Assembly (NCBI GenBank): GCA_951804985.1
Contig: OX638133.1
Coordinates: 2,686,501 to 2,750,500 of the forward strand
Origin: Dryomyza anilis
Taxonomy: Eukaryota > Arthropoda > Insecta > Diptera > Dryomyzidae
Length of the DNA: 64,000 bases
Direction of reading: 5' to 3'
Below are positions 46,431 to 58,882 of this stretch, piece by piece. The stretch's first letter is position 1. Every line of letters begins with the position of its first letter. The notes under the pieces were generated by a model. It was not told the DNA's origin. It made no database searches and saw only the letters and a list, made by a program, of their open reading frames with translations. A program made the position numbers and the translations under genes.

Positions 46431-48877
46431 AGAAAAATATTACAATTGATTGTCAGAATAATTAGATATATTTCATAATGATTGTGGCAATTATGCCATA
46501 AATTAATTTAATTTTCATTTTAAATGATTGTGGCAAACAAAAAAATGACTCAATAATTGAATATTAACAAAGCAATAGTATAGTTTTAATAGTAAAAATA
46601 CTATCATTATTGCAAACTTCCAATTATTATGATTGTTTGATTGTCAACTCTTTCAAATAATTCAAAAAATAGTGTTTTGAGTGAGGAATATAATTGAGTT
46701 CATTATTGCTTCAATTATACTACCATTTATTGCTACATACATAAAAACAAAATTATATTTAACCAGTTGGGAAGGTTAGATCACATGGGAAATTTTAAAG
46801 TAGGTGTTATTATGATAGTTAGGATTATCAAAATTATAGTCGGTCTAAACCGACTATAAATACCCTACACATATGTGTGGTTACCACTCAAATTGGTATA
46901 TAGGTCACCAGGGTATACGAATCCTGAAAATAACTACAAACTTTCCATCCCTGAAGAATTTTCTTTCATTTTACAAATGGGTAGGTGTACAGAATTTCGA
47001 TTTTTTTTTTTGGGAACCATAAGTCGTTTCGTGGGAAAACATTATTTTCATGTATTTGAGCATAATGTCAATATATATTTGACCAAAAAAGTTTACCTAT
47101 GCACGTATACAGTAAAATTGATTTGTAGATGTAAATTTTATATGAGGTATTTGAACATAAGTGGTCGGTTCTCAGGTCAAAATAGACCGATCATGCCAAT
47201 TTTCTTCTTCAGACACCTTAGATATATAAGTAATCTAAATCTAAAGTTTCATTGCTCTAGCTCTTTAACTTTTTCTGTAATCGTGATTTCAACAGACAGA
47301 CGGAGTCGCTAAATCGACTCAGGAGGTCATGCTGATCAAGAATGTATATATACTTTTCCATACCGGAGATGCTTCCTTCTGGGTGTTACAAACGGCGTAA
47401 CAAATTGAATATACCCTTTCACTCTTAGTGTAGGGTATAAAAATGCTTATGGCAATTATACAATGGTATCTTAAATCATATATTGATTGAATTTTTTTAC
47501 ATATATCGTAATAATTATATGATTAAGAACTACAATGTTTGATTATTGTGAGAAAATGGTATGCTTATATTCACGGAAAACATTGTTTACTGATGATTTA
47601 TGAATAAGACGTTCATAAAACATATTTTTTTCGAATTATTTTATTTATGAAATTTATTCATGAATTATGTATAACACAAAAATTAAAAATTATGCAAAAT
47701 TCATCGATGACATATTCTAAATCACTATGTATTCATTATGAATAGGATTCATACATTTTTACAAATTTTATTATTAATCATAAAAATCGATATTATGAAT
47801 ATTAAGTTTTAACTTGTGTTACTTATTGCATATTCATTTTCTAAATGCGCAATTCACTTCATTGGGAAAAATCACTGCGTATTGAAAAATGTGTCATTTG
47901 AAAAGAAATGAGAAATTTAACAGACACATAAGTTTAAGTGAAGCATGTTTCCATATTTTTCAATACTCATCTCATTTGTCGACTGACTTATTAAATTTTC
48001 CAATGTGATATTTTTAACTTTGTTCTGCAGAATTTGTATTTATTTTGCCATCGGGAGGCTACGGATATTTGGTATAATGTATGCAATTTTAATCATGAAT
48101 TATGAATAATAAATCATAAAATATATTCCAGAACTTATTCCAATTACTCATGACTTATGAATATGTTGTACATGAGTGTATGTATTTGATATAGAGTTTG
48201 CATACAGGTGATTTCGCTGCCACTTTTGTCCAATAAATTCAAACATTGGTTATGTGGAAATTGAAACGAAAATGTTGTCAACAGAAACATTTTCAAATCA
48301 AAATTCTGATGTTTTCAATTAATCATAATAATTAATTTCTACTATAATCATATATTATGATTAAAAATCAAACCATTATGATTACTTATTCTTGGCTGGA
48401 TATCATGATTAATTTTGGAAAAATTGATGATTATTGAAATCCTGCAATTATTATCTGCTACATTATCAACTGTTTTTAATCATGACAAAGTACAGAGTTT
48501 CGAGTGACAAATATAATAGAGTTTACTACAATTATAATAGAGGTGCTACAAATAACTTATATTGCTACAAATATATAAACATAATACTCCTACAAAATGA
48601 TTGTGTGTATTATAGAAATAAGAACTGCAATGATATATTATTGCCAGAACCATCATATGTTTTTTTAGTAATAATGCCATGATTGAATGCCAATTATTAT
48701 GTCTATTTAATTTTCCACATTTTCCATGTCGTTAACAAAAAACACAGATTCGAGTGAGTAATATGATTGTGCCCATCTCGACATAATTGCCGCAATTATA
48801 TTGCACTATTGCCACAACCATATAAACATAAACTACCGTTGCATTATACTAACATAAACCTGTTTTTCTCTGCGTGT
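46431..48877. mobile_element. Fold-back MITE H, enlarged by an inserted repeat P
   Basis: Left end TGCAGAGAAAAATATTACAA; right end the complement of CACGCAGAGAAAAACAGG. Both arms carry GATTGTGGCAATTATG / CATAATTGCCGCAATTAT words. Repeat P (46755-47440) sits inside. The long interior (47450-48840) is AT-rich with many ATTCATGA/TCATGAAT words and no gene. Confidence 0.5.
46755..47440 (+). repeat. Dispersed repeat P, copy inside MITE H
   Basis: From CCAGTTGGGAAGG to GTGTAGGGTATAAAA, inverted relative to copy 1 at the window start and to the 45152 copy. The 145-codon frame at 46875-47312 lies wholly in the repeat and has no domain. It is not called as a gene. Confidence 0.8.
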
Positions 48878-49059
48878 GCATATAGAAATAAAGTACAAAT
48901 CACTCAGTGACTGTCTGAATTGGATACTATAGGTATTTACGAGTGGCTGTCCTATAGACACAGCAAAAAAAACCCTGCCTGGGTAAACAAAAAAATGAAA
49001 ATAAAAGACTAGCACGCTTCACAGGATATCTATCGATCTAACGATTTATGCAAATTGAT

Positions 49060-50570
49060 TGTTGACTTTGTTACTGCTATAGTTGTTGTTATTCTTTTTT
49101 TTTTGTTATTGTTGTTGCAAGCGACAAGAGGTTAATTAAGATGCCTCGAGTGCTCATTGACAGCCAATGCGATGTTCAGATTGCTGACAAAGGATAACAA
49201 AGGACTGCAATTGGCTGGCTGTCAATGGCAATCAAATGTTGCCTGCCTTCGCACTTCAGCCCCCAGTGCGCCAACATTATGAATTTTGTTGTTGCTGGCA
49301 ACATGCATTGTGAAGTCTGCATTGAATTCCAAAGACGGAAATCACGCTTCCTTGCACGAAGTCTAGCAGCACAAAGGATGCGGAGGACGAAGGACGCAAG
49401 CAGCTAGAGTTCAAAAGTTGCGACGGTCGTAGACAGCAGCTGCTTTCTGTCCAACTACTCAATACTTTTTGCCCGTATTCTTTTTTTTTAGGTGCACTTT
49501 GACATGGTGTGAAATTATTTTTCGTTATGATGGCTGACGTTGCAAAAAGTTGCTCGTGTTTAATTGTCGTTGTTTTTTTAACAATTGTTGTTGTCGTTGC
49601 GATGTTGTTTTTGCAGGATACAGGCAGGAAACGTGCGGCACCGCATGAAAATCGTTGCTAAGGAAGGCAACGCGTTGTAGGGCAAAAGTGCAAACAGCGC
49701 GCATTCGGCAAGTTGTGAATTTGGGGCAATTATTGTACAGCAACAGCGTGTGTAAATAAATAAAATATAAAAAAAAACATAAAAATAAATAATAATATTA
49801 ATATTTCCTTGGCCGGATATCGTGTTGTTGTTGAAGTAAACATATTTTGAATGAAATGTTCTTGTCGTCGACTGGGTCGTGTTCTGGTTTAATATAAGCC
49901 TTAAATTGTGTCACATCCACCGGGGGCATAACAAAAAAATAAATGTATACTGTATGTTTACATAAAAAACAGTTAACTTTGTGATTTTGTAATTTATAGC
50001 CCTTTTATTATTGCATATTTCGAGGCTTACGTGGTGCCTAATTGTTTCAGCCTGTCGTTTCAGTCTGTCGTGTTTGGTCTGGGTCCTTTATGACGTTTTC
50101 AGCCAGTTTTCGTTTGGCAAAAGGTTATTTCAATTATTATTCATATCCCCCTGCCCCCATCACGCAAATAAAGTTCTGTGCATGTCAGTCGATCGTATTG
50201 CATAGTATCGCATCGTTTCGTTTCGTATCGTAGCGCCAAATTGCTGACAATACTCGTGGGGCATTGCTTAATGTCCTTAATGCCAAAGGAACATTTTATT
50301 AATAATTGCAGGAAATTATCAACGACACTACAAAAACTTTGCCATTAGCAAATAGTTTGCATTGTCGGCACAGAAAGTTTTTAGCCCAACGTTTCTTAAT
50401 TCCACTTTTACGTTATGGCCTATGTTTAAGGAAATGTTGCTTAATAGGTCTGCATTAATCAAAATAGAAATTTCATTCAGCGTATTAACTGCTGATATGC
50501 GACGTTATTATTTTAAGCAGCCGATGTGCTTTGCAGCTACTGTTTTAGCTAATTTCCTGAGAAATTGAAT
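49060..50570. other. Largest unique GC-richer island
   Basis: Runs of GTTGTTGTT and CAGCAGC, ordinary composition, several short frames on both strands (60-72 codons) without domains or shared exon structure. It resembles fly intergenic or intronic DNA with simple-sequence tracts. A non-coding exon or enhancer cannot be ruled out. Confidence 0.4.
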
Positions 50571-51149
50571 GGATTTCCTGCGATTTCAATTTTCTTAGAT
50601 TTGTGAATTATAAACATCTTAACCTATAGGATAGTATATATATTTTATGGGGAAATTTCTTAATTGAGTGGAGCTACAAAAGTAAGAATATGAGAATTAT
50701 AAGAATTTTATTAAACAGATAAAGCTAATCAAAATATTAAAATTCATTATATTGATGAAATAATTCATAAATACTATGAATATTTCATTAAAATTATGTA
50801 TTATTCATAAATTTGATAGATTGTTCAGATTCACCAATTTAAGGGAAATGTTTCTTCAAATATAACACACAAATTGTATAAGAATTCATTAAATTTGAAA
50901 TTTTATGTCGGACAATGTACAAAATGCTAAATTCTTCCCTAAGAAATTTCTTCACGGACAACATCTCTTAGAGAGGATTCTTTTCCAGACAACTCTACTC
51001 CATAACTGATTTTATATCTCAATATTAATGAATCCGTTAATTACAAAATTAATGAAATCATCGCTCGTTTATCATTATATTTGTTTAAAAACTTCATTTT
51101 TATTATAAAAAATTTACCTTACAATGAGAAAATTCGGAACACCTATAGG
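50571..51149. other. AT-rich sequence, no feature
   Basis: Nothing recognised apart from ATTCATAAATACTATGAATA words that resemble MITE A. Confidence 0.4.
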
Positions 51150-51345
51150 TGTTTTTGTTTTTTGCTATTCAAATTAGTCAATAGGATAAATTATTATTTT
51201 AATAGGTAAATCCCATTAAATACTACAAAATACTATTAAATTCTTCTTGTATTTATATGAAAATATTTAATTTTTGTATACTTTAAATCAATAACTCTCC
51301 CCTTCACCAATTTTAATATGATTTTTTTCTGAGTTTACCGAACTT
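51150..51345 (+). mobile_element. MITE C, diverged copy 4
   Basis: Keeps AGTCAATAGGATAAATTATT, CCCATTAAATACTACAAAAT and TTTTAATATGATTTTTTTCTGAG in family order. The 5' end is decayed. Confidence 0.6.
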
Positions 51346-51581
51346 GCCCTGTCTCGGAAACCTTCAAGACCCGAAGCTTCCTCGACCTAATTTCCCTAAA
51401 AATTAACAATCTTGTTTTTCTCCTGCATCTCACAATGATCATGTAAAAATATGGAAACGAACTCTAAAGTTAGGAATTACCACACATTTTGATATATGGA
51501 ATACTTATTTGAGAAATCAGTTCACTTTATCGCTTCTTACTTTTTAAATTTCTCGTATATTAAAATTACCAAACAACAGAG

Positions 51582-52457
51582 ATGAATTTATTCAATATGA
51601 TGAATTTATTCATAAATATTATGAATTTTTTCACCAACTACCAGATTCATCATATTGATACCACCGTTCATTAAATGACTTATTAATGAATTAATTCGTT
51701 ATATATATGAACAAAATATTCAATAGAATGAATTTGAATTGTCATATTGATGAATTTGTTCATAATATTTTTTGAACAAAAAAATAATAATAAAATATTT
51801 CGAAAAAAATGTGTTGTAAAAATGGACCAAAAAAATTGGGCAAAAAAAAAAAAAACGGACCAAAAAAAATTGGACAAAAAAAATTTACGAAAAAAAAAAT
51901 TGTTAAACAAAATTTTTTCGGACAAACAAAAATTTCCGAAAAAAAATTGTTAAAAAAAAAAAATGTTTCGAACACAATTTTTTCGGATAAAAAAAATGAT
52001 TCCGAAAAAAATTCGGACAAAAAAAATTTAAATATATTTTTTATTAATAAAAAGTTGTAATTATAAATAAATATATTATAAAACATTCAACTAATTTATA
52101 CATGTCGAGCAAGCAATATATAAGAAATAGCTACAAGAACTACTTGAGAACTGAGAAGTACGGCAAAAAATGAACGAAAAAAAAATATTTTGATAGAAAT
52201 TTGCTTTAATGAACAGCGTTCTTCAATATCAATGTATTTTATATTTTGGTTCATTAATATGATGAAACGTATTCTTCACATACAGTTTCATCATATTGAA
52301 GAACACTTTTTCGACAGTTACCAAGTCTTCTTCATATTAATGGTAGCATTCATAAAAATAATGGCGTTTGTCATTAATATTATGAATGATTCTTCAATAC
52401 AATAAATCATGGTTTGAAGAACGGAATTCATCAATATGATGTACATTTTTTTTTGTG
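51582..52457. mobile_element. MITE A, copy 4 (inverted) with A-rich expansion
   Basis: Outer blocks match 40892-41293 in reverse order (CACCAACTACCAGATTCATC, CCACCGTTCATTAAATGACT, and at the end CCATGGTTTGAAG-like and CATCAATATGATGTACA). Between them, 51777-52080 is a degenerate A-rich tandem sequence built on AAAAAAATTGGACAAAAAAA, which creates long K/N-rich and F-rich frames on opposite strands that are not genes. Confidence 0.6.
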
Positions 52458-52586
52458 TATAACTTTTTATTAATAACACACCAAAACTACTTGAGAACTG
52501 ACAAGTATGACAAAAAGTGAACAAAAAATAAATATTTTAATTTAAATTTGGTTTGATTAGCAGCATTCTTCAATATGATGTACATA

Positions 52587-52854
52587 AAGGGTTTTTCAAC
52601 AGGGACGCTACAAAAGTAGAGCGACAGGGACAGCAAACGACGCCATATTTCTTACCGCTCTTTTGACATTTCTCTTCAGTAAGGTTTGCCATTTCATGAT
52701 GGAAAGATATACGAATTTGAATTTCGGTAGTAAATTTTAATAATTTCGACTCGTTGTTGGCTCGTACATCTTTCCATCATGAAATGGCAAACCTTACTGA
52801 AGAGAAATGTCAAAAGAAAAAAAACTTTTGTAACGCTCTTATTGAAAAACCCTT
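52587..52854. mobile_element. Mini-mariner (snap-back derivative), copy 3
   Basis: TA on both sides (52585-52586, 52855-52856). Starts AAGGGTTTTTCAACAGGGAC. The left half runs into GATGGAAAGATATACGAA, then the transposase-start segment in inverted orientation, then a true right end (complement of AAGGGTTTTTCAATAAGAGC). A 268-bp non-autonomous copy, lying next to MITE A sequence. Confidence 0.85.
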
Positions 52855-53130
52855 TATATATACACTGTGGTGCATAACTATAGCCGCAACATTTTTTTAA
52901 GCGATTCTCTGCTTCCAAAAAATACTTTTAAAAATAAACAAAAGTGGTTGAACAAAATATTTCTTGATAGAAAATCTTCAATTATCTTTATTTTAGACTT
53001 AATTTATATTAGGCTAAATTTAGACTTAATTTATATTATTTTAATAATGAGTATTGCCTTCTTAATTATGAATAAGCTCAAACATTTTTTTTGACATGCT
53101 ATTAACTAAGCTTATTCGCACTTCTTGTTT

Positions 53131-53226
53131 TCAACGGAATATCATTCCTAAGATATTTTCTATTGGATTCAGGTCTGTGGAGTAGGCTGGCCAATGCAAA
53201 ACCTTCACGATATACGATTCTAGCCA
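53131..53226 (-). pseudogene. Tc1-type transposase, C-terminal remnant
   Basis: Minus-strand frame WLESYIVKVLHWPAYSTDL then NPIENILG and a stop. The pattern WP..S.DLNPIEN is the last catalytic block of Tc1 transposases (D..., then E in PIEN). The frame breaks just upstream. CACTGTGGTGCATAACTATA at 52864-52883 may be the terminal repeat of the same element. Inactive fragment. Confidence 0.75.
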
Positions 53227-53281
53227 TGAGCTAGTCTCATCTTATATAAAATAGCTTTATTTTGCTGCAATGTGATATTTT

Positions 53282-53391
53282 GATAATGAATTCATAACAT
53301 TAATGTTTTGTAGTAATCAATATTATGAATCGTTCTTCAATACAATGAATTATGGTTTGAAGAACGAAATTCATCAATAAAAATTGTTATT
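53282..53391. mobile_element. MITE A fragment (copy 5)
   Basis: ATTATGAATCGTTCTTCAAT, ATTATGGTTTGAAGAACGAA and TTCATCAATA are family A words in order. Probably the right-hand part of a copy whose left part (CTTCAATATGATGTACA, 52568-52584) was separated by the mini-mariner and the Tc1 element. Confidence 0.55.
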
Positions 53392-53633
53392 CTTTTTGTA
53401 ACTAATTTGAATTGATAAATGTTAACAATAATTCAATCCGAAATTAAAAATTTTCGATCGAAATCTTATTTAAAATTTAATTCGCTCGAATCGGTTTTGT
53501 GCTGTTGCAGAATTTGATTACTCAATACGATGTAAACGTTTTACCTTCGAATTAAAACCATATTACAGAGCTTGATTTCAATACGATTTTAAATTACTTT
53601 TTAAATTGAGTTTTACAAATATCCATTTTATAA

Positions 53634-53860
53634 AACTCAAATGTAGAACTAAAATGTAGAACTAAATTTTCGAAATGCCAATTGTTCATTTACAAAAATC
53701 TTTATATATCATTCAATTTTTGATCGATGAGTTCGATATTTGTACCAAATGATGAGAAAATGTGAATCTATCAATGGGTATTTCAACTTTAAAAATGCAT
53801 CAGTTACTTTTTGTAATAATTACCATCAAAGTTGAAATTTAAGATTTTCATCATTATTTC
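53634..53860 (+). mobile_element. MITE E, copy 2 (decayed ends)
   Basis: GTAGAACTAAATTTTCGAAATG, split into CGAAATGCCAATTGTTCATT and following blocks, matches the interior of 9906-10159 in order. The terminal repeats are eroded. Confidence 0.6.
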
Positions 53861-54059
53861 CAATATTCCCATTTTAAAATTTGATTTCTTCTGTATTAAA
53901 TAACAATAATCTGTAGGTTATATATATCAAAAAGAGCTTAAGCATGCCAAAGTCTAAGGTGCTCTTAAACAAAATGATATCTTAGTATTGCCATGATATT
54001 AATACCCTGTTGTTTATGATGATCTTATTGATTTATAAACAAAATTGCAGGTATTGTTG

Positions 54060-55480
54060 AGCTCTCTGTGCGAAACAACTGCGAAAAAACAGCAATAATG
54101 CCTGACACTGAAGTGGTTTGAGTCGGTGGCAAGTGGCACGACAGCCAGTGAGCCATATTAATTATGGGGTATTGCTGTACTTGAAGCAACTCAATTATTT
54201 TTGTAGGTACCTACATATCACATCATGTACGAGTGCTGCAAGGACTCGTTTCTGCCGTCTAGGAAACAATATATGTCGCATCTTCAAAAGGGTTTTGATG
54301 GAATTTTACTTTACACAAAGCCTCCTTACATATTACAAGATATACATACAAAGAACTAATCACACACACACACAAATACATAGTAGGTATCTATACGATG
54401 AATGTGCCACCCTGCGAAAGTGTATCAACCCTACTTAAAGTTGTAATTTCGCTGAAATTTCAAACAAATTTTCAACTTTTCTAGGCTAGAACTCGCAACA
54501 CAAGTACAAGACAACTTCTTATCTGTGCAATTAGCGTTGTTGGTGACAGCCAGAGCACCAACCTCGGGTTCTGCGGTCGCCTCGTCATTGCGGTAGACAC
54601 ACTCGAATGCCGAACACCCGAACAAGGGCAGCCTGCCTGCCAGGTTCAAAGTCGCCTCTTAATAAAAATGTATTTCAGTCGAATTAGATATGTACCTACC
54701 TAAAAACCTATTAACTGCGTGGTATGCCAAAAAAAAAGAAGAATTTGAAGTGAGCATTTAATTATGTCTTCTCTGAATTATGCTCAAGTGTATTTTTATG
54801 CTCTTCACACTCTTGAGCAATTGGTGCTCTTTGGCTCAAGCGCTGAATGAGCAACTGGTGAGTGTTTCTCACCCGCAATTGAGTTGCGCAGTAAAATAGG
54901 CTCAAAGAGCGTGAGCACTTCACTCGCGTCAGAGAGAGTGAGTGCAAATTCTGAGCGAACTACCGTTACATACTCCCGCCACAACGGTTATTTGAATGTT
55001 TTGCAATTCAAAAACTACGTGGAGTAACTTGACCCAGTTTGGATTAACTGCATCATCGTTAGGAACGAATACTCCGCTGTTGTTGACGTCGTCGTCGTCA
55101 TAACCTACGACATTTATGGAAATTAATTTAATGATTCAACATGCCATCCATTCATACGTTTGCTGTTTCTCTCCTTCCAACCGCTTTACACCGACCACTT
55201 GACATCAGCTGCGCTGCGCTGCACCGTTTCGATTTCGGTTCGTGGCGGTTTTTGCGGTTTGTATGGCTCGTTGCCAGCAATCCTTTGGGGAACCGCTAAT
55301 TGATGTTTTTAATTAAGTGCTTGTTGTTGTTTTATTATTATTGTTGTTGTTGTTGTTGTCGCAGTCGTTGGCGAAAACAAAGGTGTGGATGACAACGCTT
55401 ATGTGGCGGCTCGACAGCCCTGTTCGGCCCTCTGATTAACGATGACCGCGCGTAATAATAATTCGGACAAATTAGAAAAT
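54060..55480. other. Unique island with a GAGC/GCTC motif cluster
   Basis: GC-richer DNA. 54775-54960 holds ten GAGC or GCTC cores, many within TGAGCA/TGCTCA. GTCGTCGTCGTC lies at 55085-55098 and GTTGTTGTTGTTGTTG near 55341. Minus-strand frames at 54431-54649 and 54762-54947 have no domain. A regulatory region or promoter is possible; no transcript is supported. Confidence 0.4.
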
Positions 55481-55692
55481 TAAATAATTGCATGTAAAAC
55501 AATTGCTCATCATGCATTTAATGATGCACAAATGTGCGTGTGCAAAAATATATTTTTATTTGCAAATAATTACGAACAATAGTTATTATAGATATTCATG
55601 TGCATGCATTTTATACAGGGTGTACATCAAAAAAATCACAAATGTTTTTTTTTTGAGATTTTTAGTTTATGATATTTATGAAAAACGATTAA

Positions 55693-56133
55693 GGGCCAGT
55701 TTTTCAGTGCTCGTTTAAACTCCGTTTAATTAATCCGTTTAATTAATCTTCTCATTAAATTAAACGTCGTTTAATTTTGTTAGCAGTTTTTCAGTGATAG
55801 TTTAAAATGAACACAGACCAAGACAATACATATGGCACCACAGGCAAATGACAAATAATTCTCTCGATTTTAACTTCTGATAAATGTCATTCAAAATTAA
55901 ATAAATAAAAAAATTGTTTCAGAAAAATAAAATTAATGTATTTTTAAATTTAAAGCAACTAAAAAAAAAAATCATGTCAAAAACTTTGAAAGTTTAAACG
56001 TAGTTTAAACCATCAGCATCGGTCGTTTAATTTAAGTTTAAACGACGGTTGAAGTTCACTGAAAAAATCGATTTTGATTTTAAACGAAGTTTAAACCACA
56101 AACATAGTTCAACTAGCATTGAAAAAGTGGCCC
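55693..56133. mobile_element. PIF/Harbinger-like MITE G
   Basis: Ends GGGCCAGTTTTTCAGTGCT and the complement of GGGCCACTTTTTCAATGCT. TAA flanks both sides (55690-55692 and 56134-56136), the 3-bp duplication expected of PIF/Harbinger. GTTTAAAC-type words (CGTTTAAACTCC, AGTTTAAACC, AGTTTAAACG) repeat near both ends. 441 bp, non-coding. Confidence 0.8.
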
Positions 56134-56470
56134 TAAGAAAAATATAACCTGTACCCGTAGAGTATAAATTTTAATAAAAGTTTATTTTAAAAATTCAATA
56201 ACCAAAATACACTCAGCATATTACTTTCACAAAATTGTTCAACACAAAAAATGCTATATTTGTTGCACAGTGTAATTAATGGAATGGATTACTCACAATT
56301 ACAATTTCAAATGATTACGTAGCTAATTTCAATTTGTTATTCACAAAATATATTTACAAAATATGTTAGTATTTTTAAAACTGCCATAAATGAAAATATA
56401 GCTAAAATGTGGAGATTATGCCTATTTGAAAAAGACATAGTCATTTCCTGTGGTTCCGGACTGGACATTC

Positions 56471-56696
56471 GTACACCCAGAAAAAAATACTATATAAATA
56501 ATAGTTTTTTACTATTAAAAATATTCAATAGGATAAATTATTATTTTAATCGGAAAATACCATTAAATACTAGAAAATACCATGACATTGCCATTGAGTT
56601 TATATGAAAATTTTTATTTTTTTTATACTATTAAATCAATAATTGTCCTATTGACCAATTTTAATGGGATTTGAGGGAATTTTTTTCTGGGTGTAC
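56471..56696 (+). mobile_element. MITE C, full-length reference copy
   Basis: Perfectly inverted ends GTACACCCAGAAAAAAAT / ATTTTTTTCTGGGTGTAC (apart from one or two T-run positions). The interior is built of TACTATTAAAAATA, CAATAGGATAAATTATTA, CCATTAAATACTAGAAAATA and ATTGTCCTATTGACCAATTT. 226 bp, non-coding. Six copies or part-copies lie in this window. Confidence 0.85.
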
Positions 56697-56945
56697 GTTG
56701 TGCTAGAAGTATATAAATAGGAGTAAAAATTAGAGAATTCTATATGATATAAAGATATAAATTAAATAGCGGTCAACCCGGACGGGACAATAATGGAAGT
56801 ACATGTCGTGGTACACATGGAAAATCGAAAATTTCAAAAATCTAACATGTTTTTTTTCTTAAAAGTTTCACAGAAAAATTCCGGACGGGACATTTTTTTC
56901 TTTTTCTAAATTTACTTTTTGCATACAAATTATTTTATTTATATA

Positions 56946-57230
56946 CTAGACCCTGGACCCGTGCACGACTCGTGCAAATTTTTTGTGAATGCAAGAATAT
57001 GGAGTGATTTTATTAATATAAAGAACATTTTTATTATTTATTTCTTCCCTGTAAAATTCTTCGCTTTCCCGTAGAATTCTTCTCAGTAGAATTCTTTCCC
57101 GTAGAATTATTCCCCGTAGAGTTTTTCCCAGTAGAAGTTTTAGTATGGTGAGTTTTAGTGTGTTGAATTTTGTTGTGGAGAATTTTGTTGTGGTGAATTT
57201 ATCTTGATATTACTATAATAACTGTTGACA
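56946..57230 (-). mobile_element. Helitron-like element H2, 3' fragment
   Basis: Read on the minus strand it ends TTTGCACGAGTCGTGCACGG (hairpin GCACG/CGTGC) then GTCTAG before a T, the Helitron 3' structure. Further in are GAATTCTACGGG, TTCTACTGGG and CACCATACTAAAAC blocks like 4200-4340 of H1. The 5' part is lost. Confidence 0.7.
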
Positions 57231-57750
57231 TACACCATCTGAAAAATGTACCTGGTATGGGGGATGCTACGCCCACATTCCGCGAGGCCGTTCAGAATGG
57301 TTAAATATAACGCTGACCAAAATGTTATAAAATTTGCAATATTTAGAAAGATAGCTGCAATAATTGCATGAACAAATTTGTTTGCGAGATATAAGCAAAA
57401 GGAATTCAGATTTGTTCATAAAGTTGAAAATTTTTGTAATAAAATACGTTATAACTTAGTGGACAAAAAAGTTAAAATTATTCTTATGAACTTTTATGTG
57501 GCGCAAAGTATCCTCTTTAAAACCTAATTTTTTAAAATAAATTACGACTTTTCGTTAATAAGTTATAAATACTATATTAAATAAAGACAATATTTTTTAC
57601 TTGATAAATTTAAATCTGCAAAATTTACAAAATCAAAAAATTTAAATTGAACAAGTAAAAAAAAAGTTGTCTTTATTTAATCGAAAGGTCATAATTTATT
57701 TTCTTAAATGAGAATTTAAAATGAATACATGGCGCTACATAATATACAAT
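57231..57750. other. AT-rich sequence, no feature
   Basis: Two inverted words around AAAGTTGTCTTTATTTAAT / ATTAAATAAAGACAATATT (57570-57680) suggest a small decayed fold-back. Nothing else. Confidence 0.4.
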
Positions 57751-58033
57751 TAGTTTGTCACTACAGTCCTATAAGAACTTAGGCCGAGCTCTCTCACCAT
57801 TTGGAACTGTGCGTGTTATATTTGTACTCAAAGTGGTGGGACCTACAGTTTATTGCCGAATCCGACGGCGGGCTTTTCATAGGCATTGTTTTACTCTCGT
57901 AGGTTTGCCATTTACTGCCGAGAGGTAGTGCGGTATTGAAAATTGTTTCTACGAAAACCTGGCCCAGTCCAGGCTTGAACCGGGGACTTTTCGACTCGCA
58001 GTCCAACGCACTAACCACTGAGCTACCGCGGCT
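57751..58033 (-). mobile_element. tRNA-derived SINE, copy 4
   Basis: Plus-strand text runs CACTACAGTCCTATAAGAAC, GCCGAGCTCTCTCACC, GGTTTGCCATTTACTGCC, then the head in reverse (AACCACTGAGCTACCGC). On the minus strand the A box TAGCTCAGTGG and B box GGTTCAAGCCT are both intact. A small deletion (GGCGGG-CTTTTCATAGG) marks it against the others. Confidence 0.88.
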
Positions 58034-58882
58034 ACTGGCACTAGATAACTTGGCATAAAAATCATTTTCAGCATTTTCATCCATTACATGAAAACGTTTT
58101 TCATTCATAACATTTTTATGTTTTTGATAAATTTTGTACTTATTTTGCTTTTATCTCGCAAAGAAATATTTTCACGCATAAAAGCAATTTTTTTTTATTG
58201 TGGCTCAAGGTTTTCTGCGTCTAATATCAAAAAGATAATTTCATTATTTTCTTTTGTTGGAATTTTAAAACGAAATCAAAATATTGGGAACTTGAAAAAT
58301 TGGTTATATCTCAAAAACTAGAGCTAATTTGACAAAAACTGATGCAATTTTCGCAATCAGCACTACAAATGTATTTAATATTTGCTATAACTACTACTGC
58401 ACCATGTCAAAATTTGAATTTTGTCGGGCAGTGTAATCGTTATTACGAAAAAAAAGTTATGTACGAATCGAATTTCCAGATGTTTTTTAAATTATTATTT
58501 ATTTTTACTTTTTTGTGATTTTTTTGAACTATTTTTTACACTTATGGTATTCAAAGTCGTTCGGAACAGATTTCATTTAGCTGTTAAAATTGTTCTAGAA
58601 TTACTAGGAAATCGAAGCTTACATTTTTAAAAATGCCGAGAAAATTCTGTTTTAGAAACAGAGGATTGAATTCTTTAAAAAATTTTGTTAGTTTAATATG
58701 ATAATAAATGTATTTTTTTGGTTCCGTACGTGACAATAGGATACCCTTATACAAAAATCAAAATTTGTTCCGTATATTAATTTTAATGCATATTTTGAAC
58801 CTTTATAAATTTTAATTAAGATTGTCTGAAAAAACAAAAAATGATATTTTGTCTTTCAAATTATATAATTTGGTTACTCAAA
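58034..58882. other. AT-rich sequence, no feature
   Basis: Frames of 69-77 codons are composition-driven. Nothing recognised. Confidence 0.4.

Noticed and set aside
46875..47312. 145-codon plus-strand frame
   Set aside because: Lies entirely inside a copy of dispersed repeat P; the other copies do not preserve it.
51683..52086. Opposed K/N-rich and F-rich frames
   Set aside because: A-rich tandem sequence inside a MITE A copy, not coding.
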